Assembly (NCBI RefSeq): GCF_007558815.1
Contig: NZ_VLTJ01000003.1
Location: forward strand, 27,011-91,010
Direction of reading: 5' to 3'
Source: Verticiella sediminum
GTDB lineage: Bacteria > Pseudomonadota > Gammaproteobacteria > Burkholderiales > Burkholderiaceae_B
DNA: 64,000 bases
Below the pieces are notes generated by a model that searched no databases, was not told the origin of the DNA, and was given only the letters and a program-made list of their open reading frames with translations. The number at the start of each line of letters is the position of its first letter. Positions within the stretch are counted from its first letter, which is position 1. Shown here piece after piece: positions 1 through 7,942 of the stretch. A program made the position numbers and the translations under genes.

Positions 1-630
1 TTCGAGCCCATCGCCCTGATCGGTTCGATTCCCAACGTCGTCGTGGTGTCCAACGCCATTCCGGCGCAATCGCTGGACGAGCTCACGGCCTATGCCAAGG
101 GCAACCCGGGCGCGATGAACTTCGGTTCCACCGGCAGCGGCAGTTCCTGGCACCTGTCGGGCGAACTCTACAAGAAGCAGTTCGACGTGTCCCTGGTGCA
201 CGTTCCCTATACATCCCCGGCCACCGTGCTCACCGACCTGGCCAGCAATCGCCTGCAGGCCTCGTTTCCGGGCGCGACGGCGGTCGCGCCCTTCGTGACC
301 GACGGCAAGATCCGCGCGCTGGCGGTCATGGCCGCCGAGCGCTCACCGGTGCTGCCCAGCGTGCCCACCACCGTCGAGCTGGGCCTGACCGGACTGGAGT
401 CGGCCACCTGGATCGGACTGCTCGCGCCGAAAGGAACGCCGCAGGCTGTGATCGACAAGGTCAACCACACGGTGAACGCCGCGCTCGAAGACCCGGCCTT
501 CCGGCAGCGCCTGCTGGGCATGGGCTATACGCCGCTGGGCGGCAGCGGCGCCCACTTCGCCGCCTACATGAACGAGGAAATCGAGAAGTGGGGGGAGATC
601 GTCAAATTCTCGGGAGCCAGCATTGACTGA
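1..630 (+). CDS. Bug/TctC-family periplasmic binding protein, 3' part only
   Basis: The reading frame is open from the first base of the window, so the start and the signal peptide lie outside. What remains is the C-terminal two thirds of a Bug (TctC-like) substrate-binding protein: the usual stretch with a mobile-lobe motif (GSTGSGSSWHLSGE), then VHVPY and the LAPKGTPQAV segment seen in the family. Bug proteins bind small carboxylates or other acidic solutes in the periplasm with high affinity. No TctA/TctB membrane gene is visible next to it. It ends eight bases inside the next gene, so the two are probably translated together. The ligand cannot be read from sequence; the neighbouring enoyl-CoA hydratase suggests an acid that is degraded as a CoA thioester. 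Confidence 0.9.
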   Translation, partial: FEPIALIGSIPNVVVVSNAIPAQSLDELTAYAKGNPGAMNFGSTGSGSSWHLSGELYKKQFDVSLVHVPYTSPATVLTDLASNRLQASFPGATAVAPFVTDGKIRALAVMAAERSPVLPSVPTTVELGLTGLESATWIGLLAPKGTPQAVIDKVNHTVNAALEDPAFRQRLLGMGYTPLGGSGAHFAAYMNEEIEKWGEIVKFSGASID

Positions 631-1429
631 ATCCACGAACGCCCGGCACGACGAGGTGGTCCGCGTCGAACAGCGCGGCCCGGTGCGCTGGATCACGATC
701 TCGCGCGAGGCGCGCCGCAACGCGCTCAATGCCAGGGTGGTGGCGGAAATCGGCCGCGCCATCGAAACGGCCGAAAGCGTCGAAGGCTGCCTGGCCATCG
801 TGCTCACCGGCGCGGGCACGCGCGCCTTCTGCGCCGGCGCCGACCTGGAGCCGGGCGCGCAGGGCTTCGCCTTCGCCGTGGACCATTCCCGGCCCACGCA
901 CTATCTGGTGGACCTGTTCAAGCTCATGCGCGGCTGCCGGCTGCCCATCATCGCCCGCGTCAACGGCCACGTCATGGCGGGCGGAGTGGGTCTGCTGTGC
1001 GCGTGCGACATGGCCGTGGCCGCCGAGCACGCCATGATCGGCACGCCCGAGACGAAGATCGGCCTGGTGCCCATGATGATTCTGCCGGGCATGCTGCGCG
1101 TGATTCCCGAACGCAAGCTCCTGGAAATGTGCCTGACGGGCGAGCCGATCGGCGCGCCAGAGGCGCTGGCGCTGGGCATCGTCAACCATCTCGCACCGCA
1201 GGAGGAACTGGATGCGAAGCTGGAATGGCTGCTCGCGCGCCTCCTGGACAAGTCGCCCACCGCCATCCGCATCGGCAAGCAGGCCTTTCATGCCATGCGC
1301 GACATGAGCGTGGAACAAGGGCTGGAGTACGCCCAGGTGATGGTGACCGCCATGGCCAGCACGCGCGACGCGCAGGAGGGCATCCGGGCCTTCGGCGAAA
1401 AGCGCCCGCCGGCCTGGACGGGCAGCTAG
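623..1429 (+). CDS. Enoyl-CoA hydratase/isomerase family protein
   Basis: A 268-residue crotonase-fold enzyme, the normal length for the family. It carries the oxyanion-hole segment FCAGADL near residues 72-78, the second oxyanion loop around GHVMAGGVG, and a PE pair in the TPETKIGL stretch where crotonases often place a catalytic glutamate. The family hydrates 2-enoyl-CoA or isomerises or cleaves related thioesters in the cytoplasm; the exact substrate is unknown. The start is a TTG that overlaps the end of the preceding Bug gene by eight bases, typical of translational coupling. No in-frame ATG gives a better start before the conserved core, so TTG is preferred. Confidence 0.87.
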   Translation: MTESTNARHDEVVRVEQRGPVRWITISREARRNALNARVVAEIGRAIETAESVEGCLAIVLTGAGTRAFCAGADLEPGAQGFAFAVDHSRPTHYLVDLFKLMRGCRLPIIARVNGHVMAGGVGLLCACDMAVAAEHAMIGTPETKIGLVPMMILPGMLRVIPERKLLEMCLTGEPIGAPEALALGIVNHLAPQEELDAKLEWLLARLLDKSPTAIRIGKQAFHAMRDMSVEQGLEYAQVMVTAMASTRDAQEGIRAFGEKRPPAWTGS

Positions 1430-1480
1430 GCCTTGCCGGTGGGCCGTTGCGCAGCGCTTTCCCCGGCCGGATCGACAGAC

Positions 1481-1522
1481 CTTGACCCAGGGCAAGACAA
1501 GGCCCGGGCCAGGCGCTATCGT
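1481..1522 (+). promoter_or_regulatory. Candidate FNR/ANR-type box with class II promoter spacing
   Basis: CTTGACCCAGGGCAAG at 1481-1496 is a near-symmetric inverted repeat resembling the FNR/ANR site TTGAT-N4-ATCAA. A -10-like TATCGT lies at 1517-1522. If transcription starts near 1530, the box is centred at -41.5, the classic position for activation by FNR-type regulators. It sits 65 bases before the alcohol dehydrogenase start. The right half (GGCAA) departs from the ideal ATCAA, so regulation by oxygen or nitric oxide is a hypothesis. Confidence 0.5.
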
Positions 1523-1560
1523 GGAATGGTGTCCCCAACCGGCCTCCAGGAGCCACCGCC

Positions 1561-2661
1561 ATGTCCGCACTCATGAAAGCCGCCGTCTTCGTCGAACCCG
1601 GCCGCATCGAACTGGCCGACAAGCCCATCCCGGACGTCGGGCCCAACGACGCGCTGGTGCGCATCACCACCACCACCATCTGCGGCACCGACGTGCACAT
1701 CCTCAAGGGCGAGTACCCGGTCGCCAAGGGGCTGACCGTCGGCCACGAGCCCGTGGGCGTGATCGAGAAGCTCGGCAGCGCCGTGATCGGCTACGAGGAA
1801 GGCCAGCGCGTCGTCGCCGGCGCGATCTGCCCGAGCTTCACGTCCTATCCCAGCCAGGACGGCTTTCCGAGCCAGGACGGCGCCTACCTGATCCCGAGCG
1901 GGCGCTGCGGCTGCCACGGCTACAAGGCCACGGCGGGCTGGCGCTTCGGCAACCTGATCGACGGCACGCAGGCCGAATACGTCCTGGTGCCAGACGCGCA
2001 GGCCAATCTCGCGCCCATCCCCGACGGCCTGACCGACGAGCAGGTGCTGATGTGCCCGGACATCATGTCCACCGGCTTCAAGGGCGCCGAGAACGCCGGC
2101 ATCAAGATCGGCGACACGGTGGCCATCTTCGCGCAGGGGCCGATCGGCCTGTGCGCCACGGCGGGCGCCAAGCTGCGCGGGGCAACCACCATCATCGCTA
2201 TCGACGGCAACGACCACCGCCTGGAGATCGCCCGCCAGATGGGCGCGGACGTCACGCTGAACTTCAAGAACTGCGACGTGGTCGAGGAGGTCATGAAGCT
2301 CACCGGCGGGCGCGGGGTGGACGCCTCGATCGAGGCGCTGGGCCTGCAGAGCACCTTCGAGTCGTCGCTGCGGGTGCTCAAGCCGGGCGGCACGCTGTCC
2401 AGCCTGGGGGTGTATTCGGAGGATCTCACCATTCCGGTCGACGCCTTCGCCGCCGGGCTGGGCGATCACCGCATCGTCACCGCGCTGTGCCCGGGCGGCA
2501 AGGAACGCATGCGCCGGCTGATGAACGTGATCGAATCCGGCCGCGTGGACCTCGGCCCGCTGGTCACACACCACTTCGCGCTCGACGACATCGTCGAAGC
2601 CTACGACCTCTTCGCCAACCAGCGCGACGGGGTGCTGAAGGTGGCGATCAAGCCGGCGTGA
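1561..2661 (+). CDS. Zinc-dependent alcohol dehydrogenase (medium-chain family)
   Basis: A 366-residue MDR dehydrogenase. The catalytic zinc ligands are visible as Cys41 (CGTDVH), His62-Glu63 (GHE) and Asp167 in PDIMSTGF. The Asp ligand is the arrangement of the isopropanol/tetrameric subgroup (Thermoanaerobacter and Clostridium beijerinckii type) rather than horse liver ADH. The usual four-cysteine structural-zinc lobe is not apparent; that region is short and glycine-rich. A Rossmann segment follows (AQGPIGLCA). It likely oxidises or reduces a short-chain alcohol and aldehyde or ketone with NAD(P). AGGAG lies about eight bases before the ATG. It is set apart from the upstream gene by its own promoter region. 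Confidence 0.9.
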   Translation: MSALMKAAVFVEPGRIELADKPIPDVGPNDALVRITTTTICGTDVHILKGEYPVAKGLTVGHEPVGVIEKLGSAVIGYEEGQRVVAGAICPSFTSYPSQDGFPSQDGAYLIPSGRCGCHGYKATAGWRFGNLIDGTQAEYVLVPDAQANLAPIPDGLTDEQVLMCPDIMSTGFKGAENAGIKIGDTVAIFAQGPIGLCATAGAKLRGATTIIAIDGNDHRLEIARQMGADVTLNFKNCDVVEEVMKLTGGRGVDASIEALGLQSTFESSLRVLKPGGTLSSLGVYSEDLTIPVDAFAAGLGDHRIVTALCPGGKERMRRLMNVIESGRVDLGPLVTHHFALDDIVEAYDLFANQRDGVLKVAIKPA

Positions 2662-2677
2662 ACCGGCGCGGGCCGGT

Positions 2678-3598
2678 CTACGGGCCGGCATGCGCCGCGG
2701 CTTGCGGCCCCGGCACGCCATAGAACTCGCACACCAGCGCCACCCCCTGCCGCTGCAGCGGGGTGGCCTGCTCGCCCGGCGCCACCAACACGCTCACCGA
2801 GGCGGCGTCGTGCGCAAACGCCAGGAACCGCGCGCCCGCCAATCCGCAGCGGGCCAGGCAGGCCGGCACGATGGCCACGCCCAGGCCGCGCGCGACCAGC
2901 CCGATCACCCCGAGCCAGTGGCGCACCTCATGCCGGGTGTGCGGCGCGAAGCCCGCGTTCACACACAACGCCAGCACGGTCTCGTAGTAGCTGGGCGAGG
3001 CCGCGCGGGCGAACACCACGAATTCCTCGTCCCGGAAGTCCGCCAGCGCCGTCGTAGCGTCGCGCGCGCGGGGGTGCCCTTCGGGCACGCAGAGCACGAA
3101 GGGCTCGCGCACGAGTTCGTGCGAGAACAGCCCGGGCGGCAGGGGATTCTGATGGATGAGCCCGAGATCCAGCTCGCCGCGGCGCACAGCGTCGACCTGC
3201 TCGTTGGAGTTCAGCTCGGTCAGCACGTGCTCGACCTCGGGCATGCGCTCGCGCAGCAGGGCGAGCATCTCGGTGAGGCCGCGGTACAGCATGGAGCCGA
3301 CGAAGCCGATGCGCAGCCGCCCGTGCAGCCCGGCGTCGACCCGCTGCACCAGCGTGCGCACTTCTTCGCCCTGGCGCAGCAGACCCAGCGCCTCGCGATA
3401 GAAGACCCGGCCCGCGTCGGTGAGCGTGACCGAGCGGCTGGTGCGCTCGAGCAGGTTCGCGCCCAGGCCTTGCTCGAGCTGCCGGATGGCGTAGCTCAGG
3501 GGCGGCTGGGAAATGTGCAGCCGCTGCGCCGCGCGGCTGAAATGCCGCTCTTCGGCGACCGCGACGAAGTAGCGCAGCAAGCGCGGTTCGAGGTCCAT
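2678..3598 (-). CDS. LysR-family transcriptional regulator
   Basis: A LysR regulator of 306 residues from the ATG at 3598. Translation could begin further upstream at 3676, but that extension is low in conserved content and would run into the divergent promoter; MDLEPRLLRYFVAVAEE is the usual LysR beginning. Residues 1-60 hold the winged helix-turn-helix (FSRAAQRLHISQPPLSYAI), and the rest is the two-lobed effector domain similar to CatR/BenM-type proteins. It faces the acyl-CoA dehydrogenase gene across 180 bases that contain a good palindrome, so it probably controls that cluster (acyl-CoA dehydrogenase, Bug, CoA-transferase) and itself. The inducer is unknown. Confidence 0.9.
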   Translation of the reverse strand: MDLEPRLLRYFVAVAEERHFSRAAQRLHISQPPLSYAIRQLEQGLGANLLERTSRSVTLTDAGRVFYREALGLLRQGEEVRTLVQRVDAGLHGRLRIGFVGSMLYRGLTEMLALLRERMPEVEHVLTELNSNEQVDAVRRGELDLGLIHQNPLPPGLFSHELVREPFVLCVPEGHPRARDATTALADFRDEEFVVFARAASPSYYETVLALCVNAGFAPHTRHEVRHWLGVIGLVARGLGVAIVPACLARCGLAGARFLAFAHDAASVSVLVAPGEQATPLQRQGVALVCEFYGVPGPQAAAHAGP

Positions 3599-3699
3599 TC
3601 GGCGTGTTCCGTTACGGGGGTCTCGGCCGGCTCCTCCGCCGGGCAACTGCCGGGTTTGCGCAGAGGGTACCGGCATCCATACTTTTTTTGGATTATCGG

Positions 3700-3722
3700 A
3701 TAGGAAAACGGTATTTGCCTAT
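3700..3722. promoter_or_regulatory. Candidate LysR operator, 23-base palindrome
   Basis: ATAGG at 3700-3704 and CCTAT at 3718-3722 form an inverted repeat. The symmetry continues inwards (AAA at 3706-3708 against TTT at 3714-3716), giving a long interrupted palindrome in an AT-rich patch between divergent genes. The position and symmetry suit a LysR recognition site. The assignment to the adjacent regulator is inference. Confidence 0.5.
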
Positions 3723-3778
3723 ATTGATCGCGGGCGTGACAGTGCAGGTATCCCACACCGTCCTTTCGCTACGCCGCC

Positions 3779-5500
3779 ATGAACGCTCCCCAGGAACTGC
3801 CGCGCCAGCACAGCGCCGCTCCCGCGCCGGCCACGCCCGTGCCCGATGCCCGAGGCATCAACCTGTTCCGCGCCGACGCCAGCGCGGGTGTGCTCGCCTG
3901 CTACCTGCCGCCGGCACTGCATGCCCATCTACTGCCGCACCTGGACCGCGTGGGCGCGGATGCGGGCGCGCGGCTGGACGAGCTGGCCTTCAGCGCCGAC
4001 CGCAACCCGCCCACGCTGTCGGTGCGCAACCGCGCCGGCCAGGACGAGTCGCGCGTCGACAAGCACCCGGACTATGTCGCGCTGGAACGCTATGCCTATG
4101 GCGAGCTGGGCCTGGCCGCCATGTCGCACCGCGCCGGCGTGCTCGGCTGGCCCGAGCCCATGCCGGCCGCCGCCAAGTACGCGCTCACCTATCTCTTCGT
4201 GCAGACCGAATTCGGCCTGTGCTGCCCGGTGTCGATGACCGATTCGCTGGCCCGCACGCTGCGCAAGTTCGGCCGGCCCGAACTCGTCGAAGCCGTGCTG
4301 CCGCAACTGACCAGCCAGGATTTCGAGACGCTGCGCCAGGGTGCCATGTTCATGACCGAACAGGGCGCGGGCTCGGACGTCGCCGCCACCGAGACGCGCG
4401 CGGTGGCGCAGCCCGACGGTACGTGGGCGCTGTACGGCGACAAGTGGTTCTGCTCCAACCCGGACGCGGGCTTCGCCATGGTGCTCGCGCGCAGCGAGGC
4501 CCGTGACGGGCTGGGCGGGGTGTCGCTGTTCCTGCTGCCGCGCGAGCGGCCGGACGGCACGGCCAACGCCTATCGCATCCTGCGCCTGAAGGACAAGCTC
4601 GGCACGCGCTCGATGGCCAGCGGCGAGATCCGCCTGGAAGGCGCCTTCGCCTGGCTGGTCGGCGAGCGCGGCCAGGGCTTCAAGCAGATGGCCGACATGA
4701 TCAACAACTCGCGCCTGTCCAACGGCGTGCGCGCCGCCGGGCTGATGCGCCGGGCGCTGACCGAGGCGCTCTATGTGGCCACGCACCGCCAGGCCTTCGG
4801 CCAGCGGCTGATCGACATGCCGCTCATGCAGCGCCAGCTCGCCAAGATGGCCGTCTGGACCGAACAGGCGCGCACCATGGTGTTCCAGACCGCGCGCGCG
4901 CTGCAGGCCGCGGATGCCGATCCGGCCCAGCGCCCGCTCGCACGCATCCTCACCCCGCTCATCAAGTTCCGCGCCTGCCGCGACGCCCGCAAGGTGACGG
5001 GCGATGCGATGGAGGTGCGCGGCGGCTGCGGCTACATCGAGGAATGGGTCGAACCGCGCCTCATGCGCGATGCGCATCTGGGCTCGATCTGGGAAGGCAC
5101 GAGCAACATCGTGGCGCTGGACGTGATGCGCGCGATCAAGCGCGAGCATGCCCTGCCCGCGCTGCAGGCGCTGGTGCAGGAGCTGCTGGCCGATGGCGAA
5201 CCCTGCGCTGCCTCGCTGCAGGCGCTGCAGGACGAGCGCCTGGCGCGCGCCTTCGCCTTCGCCGCCGAAGCGGCCGAGTCCGGCCAGACCGAGCACGCGC
5301 GCCAGGCCGCGTCCGGCCTCTATCACGCCGTCACCCTGGCGGGCCTGCGCTGGGAAGCCCGCCAGGCCCGTCTGCCGCAGCGCGCCGCACTGGCCGACCG
5401 CGTCCTGCTGCACCGCCTGGCCGCCCGCGATCCGCTCGCCGGCGGCCAAGTCCCCGACGAGGCGGCGCTGTGCGATTGGCTGGCCGCGCCGATCGCCTGA
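3779..5500 (+). CDS. AidB-like acyl-CoA dehydrogenase
   Basis: A 573-residue flavoprotein, longer than ordinary acyl-CoA dehydrogenases (about 380) and matching the AidB/long isovaleryl-type branch. The N-terminal 160 residues are the extra AidB-type domain; the FAD-binding strand follows (FMTEQGAGSDVAAT near 194-207), and the C-terminal helical domain carries RGGCGYIEEW and IWEGTSNIVALD. In E. coli, AidB is part of the alkylation-damage response. Here the setting is catabolic: LysR-controlled and followed by a Bug protein and a CoA-transferase. Acyl-CoA oxidation is therefore at least as likely as a DNA-protection role. The ATG at 3779 follows directly on the regulatory region. Confidence 0.88.
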   Translation: MNAPQELPRQHSAAPAPATPVPDARGINLFRADASAGVLACYLPPALHAHLLPHLDRVGADAGARLDELAFSADRNPPTLSVRNRAGQDESRVDKHPDYVALERYAYGELGLAAMSHRAGVLGWPEPMPAAAKYALTYLFVQTEFGLCCPVSMTDSLARTLRKFGRPELVEAVLPQLTSQDFETLRQGAMFMTEQGAGSDVAATETRAVAQPDGTWALYGDKWFCSNPDAGFAMVLARSEARDGLGGVSLFLLPRERPDGTANAYRILRLKDKLGTRSMASGEIRLEGAFAWLVGERGQGFKQMADMINNSRLSNGVRAAGLMRRALTEALYVATHRQAFGQRLIDMPLMQRQLAKMAVWTEQARTMVFQTARALQAADADPAQRPLARILTPLIKFRACRDARKVTGDAMEVRGGCGYIEEWVEPRLMRDAHLGSIWEGTSNIVALDVMRAIKREHALPALQALVQELLADGEPCAASLQALQDERLARAFAFAAEAAESGQTEHARQAASGLYHAVTLAGLRWEARQARLPQRAALADRVLLHRLAARDPLAGGQVPDEAALCDWLAAPIA

Positions 5501-5597
5501 GCGCGCCCGGCACCCATCGACATCCAGGCCCCGGCACGCGTGCCGCGCAAGCGGCGGCATGCGCATGCCGCAGCACCATTAGAGAAAGGAGACAACG

Positions 5598-6581
5598 ATG
5601 CAACGACGCAGCCTGCTGCGCGGACTCACCGCGGCCACGCTGGCCATCACGGCCCTGAGTGCGCCCCTGCCCGGCCATGCCGCGGATTTCCCCGAACGCC
5701 CGATCAATCTCGTCGTGCCGTTTCCGCCGGGCGGCCCCACCGACGCCCTGGCGCGCCGGCTGGCCGACGGCCTGCGCCAGGACCTCGGGCAGACCGTCGT
5801 GGTGGAGAACCGCGCGGGCGCCGGCGGCAACGTCGGCGCCGCCTACGTCGCCAAGGCCAAGCCGGACGGCTACACCCTGCTCTTCGGCACGTCGGGGCCG
5901 CTGGCCATCAACGGCAGCCTGTATCCGGACCAGGGCTACGATCCGCGCCAGGACTTCGCGCCCGTCATCCGCCTGGGGCACCTGCCCAACATCCTGGTGG
6001 TCAGGCAGAACCTGCCCGCCGCCGACCTGCAGGAACTGATCGCGCTGGCCAAGCGCGAGCCGCTGTTCTTCGCCTCGTCGGGCAACGGCGCCTCGTCCCA
6101 CCTGGCCGGCATCCTCTTCAACGAGAAGGCCGGCACCGAGCTGCAACACGTGCCGTACCGCGGCACGGGACCGGCGCTGACCGACCTGCTCGGCGGCCAG
6201 GTCGACATGTCCTTCACCGACGTGCTGACCGCGCTGCCGCACGTGCGCGAAGGCCGGCTGCGCGCGATCGGCATGGCCAGCGCGCAACGCAGCGCCGCCC
6301 TGCCCGACGTGCCCACGCTCGCCGAGCAGGGGCTGGACGGCTACGACGTCAGCGTATTCTTCGGTATCGTCGCCCCCGCGGGCACACCCGAGCCCATCGT
6401 GCAGCGCCTGAACACGGCCTTCACGCATGCGCTCGCGATTCCCGAGGTCGAGCAGACGCTCGCCAACCAGGGCATCGTCAAGGCCGACGACACCTCGCCG
6501 GCCGGCCTGGCGGCCTTCATCGAGGCCGAAGTCCCCAAGTGGGGCGAGCTGATCCAACGCGAGAAGATCGCGCTCGACTGA
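5598..6581 (+). CDS. Bug/TctC-family periplasmic binding protein
   Basis: A complete 327-residue Bug protein. Residues 1-28 form a signal peptide with an arginine pair and an AxA cleavage site (GHAADF). The mature protein starts with the family opening FPERPINLVVPFPPGG, followed by VVENRAGAGGN and DGYTLLFG, which line the ligand cleft, and ends with the KWGELI segment. It captures an unknown solute in the periplasm. It lies 97 bases after the AidB-like gene and 41 bases before the CoA-transferase, so the three probably form one operon. AGAAAGGAG lies just before the ATG. No tripartite membrane partner is nearby. Confidence 0.93.
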   Translation: MQRRSLLRGLTAATLAITALSAPLPGHAADFPERPINLVVPFPPGGPTDALARRLADGLRQDLGQTVVVENRAGAGGNVGAAYVAKAKPDGYTLLFGTSGPLAINGSLYPDQGYDPRQDFAPVIRLGHLPNILVVRQNLPAADLQELIALAKREPLFFASSGNGASSHLAGILFNEKAGTELQHVPYRGTGPALTDLLGGQVDMSFTDVLTALPHVREGRLRAIGMASAQRSAALPDVPTLAEQGLDGYDVSVFFGIVAPAGTPEPIVQRLNTAFTHALAIPEVEQTLANQGIVKADDTSPAGLAAFIEAEVPKWGELIQREKIALD

Positions 6582-6622
6582 GCCGTCCGCCCGCACCTTC
6601 CATCATCGAACCGGACCATTCC

Positions 6623-7777
6623 ATGCCCTGGCAAGACACCGGCACCGGCGCCCTCGCCGGCCTGCGCGTACTCGATCTCTCCCGCGTGCTCGGCGGGCCG
6701 TACTGCACCCAGATCCTCGGCGATCACGGCGCCGACGTCATCAAGGCCGAGCCGCCCACCGGCGACGAAACCCGCGGCTGGGGCCCCCCGTTCGAAGGCG
6801 ACACGGCGTGGTACTTCCGCGGCGTGAACCGCAACAAGCGCGGCATCGTGCTGGACCTGGCCGGCGACGCCGGACGCGAACTGGCGCACGCCCTGCTCGC
6901 CGACGCCGACGTGCTGATCGAGAACTTCAAGCCCGGCACCCTGGAGAAATGGGGGCTGGGCTGGGACGTGCTGTCCGAGCGCTATCCCCAGCTCGTGCAT
7001 TGCCGCGTGAGCGGGTTCGGCGCCGACGGCCCGCTGGGCGGCATGCCCGGCTACGACGCCTGCGCCCAGGCCATGTGCGGGCTGATGAGCGTGAACGGCG
7101 AGCCCACCAACGAAGCGACCCGCGTCGGCCTGCCGGTGGTGGACATGGTGACCGGCCTGAACGCGGCCATCGGCATCCTGCTCGCCCTGCAGGAGCGCGG
7201 GCGCAGCGGGCGCGGGCAGTTCATCGACATCACGCTGTACGACTGCGCGCTCTCGCTGCTGCACCCGCATGCGGCCAACTTCTTCGGCAACGGCAAGATC
7301 CCCCGGCGCACGGGCAACGCCCACCCCAACATCGCGCCGTACGAGACCGTGCAGGCGGCCGACGCGCCGGTGTTCCTCGCCGTGGGCAACGACCGCCAGT
7401 TCCGCACGCTGGCCCAGGTGCTGGAGGCGCCGGCCCTGGCCGACGACCCGCGCTACGCCAGCAATGCCGATCGCCTGGCCCACCGCGACGCCCTGCACGC
7501 CAGCCTGGCCGAGCTGCTCGGCCGGCACCAGGCCGGCGACATCGCCCAGCGCCTGCTGCGGGCCGGCGTGCCGGCGGCCCCGGTCTTCACCGTGGACGCG
7601 GCCCTGGCCCAGCCGCACACCGTGCATCGCGGCATGGTGCTCGAAGGCGAGAACTACCGCGCGGTGGCCTCGCCGATCAAACTCTCGCGCACGCCCGCCA
7701 GCCTGCGCCGCCTGCCGCCGGCGCTGGACGCGGATGGCGCGGCCGTGCGCGGCACGCTGGCCGAACGCGCAAACTGA
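6623..7777 (+). CDS. CaiB/BaiF family CoA-transferase
   Basis: A 384-residue family III CoA-transferase. The N-terminal signature LAGLRVLDLSRVLGGPYC is followed by GADVIKAEPP, and the aspartate that forms the acyl-anhydride intermediate in this family is Asp174 (LPVVDMVTG). Such enzymes move CoA between carboxylic acids in the cytoplasm, activating a substrate without ATP. As the third gene of the LysR-flanked cluster, it probably activates the acid delivered via the Bug protein, with the AidB-like dehydrogenase acting next. The reading frame stays open far upstream, but homology begins at the ATG at 6623, so that start is chosen. Confidence 0.92.
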   Translation: MPWQDTGTGALAGLRVLDLSRVLGGPYCTQILGDHGADVIKAEPPTGDETRGWGPPFEGDTAWYFRGVNRNKRGIVLDLAGDAGRELAHALLADADVLIENFKPGTLEKWGLGWDVLSERYPQLVHCRVSGFGADGPLGGMPGYDACAQAMCGLMSVNGEPTNEATRVGLPVVDMVTGLNAAIGILLALQERGRSGRGQFIDITLYDCALSLLHPHAANFFGNGKIPRRTGNAHPNIAPYETVQAADAPVFLAVGNDRQFRTLAQVLEAPALADDPRYASNADRLAHRDALHASLAELLGRHQAGDIAQRLLRAGVPAAPVFTVDAALAQPHTVHRGMVLEGENYRAVASPIKLSRTPASLRRLPPALDADGAAVRGTLAERAN

Positions 7778-7884
7778 CGCCGACGCCGCGCGGCGCTGCG
7801 GCCTGGTTCGGCCTGCCCGCGCAGGCCGGGCTGGGCTTGCGCGGGCCTGCGCCGGAGCACGCGCCGCCCGGCAAGCGGGCTTTA

Positions 7885-7899
7885 TGCTGCAATGCAACA
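7885..7899. promoter_or_regulatory. Candidate PhaR-like box
   Basis: TGCTGCAATGCAACA is a near-perfect palindrome: 12 of the 14 positions flanking its centre pair. It fits the CTGC-N3-GCA pattern described for PhaR, the polyhydroxyalkanoate granule-sensing repressor. A -10-like TATAGG follows at 7912-7917, ahead of the patatin gene. The PhaR link is inference. Confidence 0.4.
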
Positions 7900-7942
7900 A
7901 ATATGGCATGCTATAGGCTATATGTTCTTTGCAGGAGTTCGC

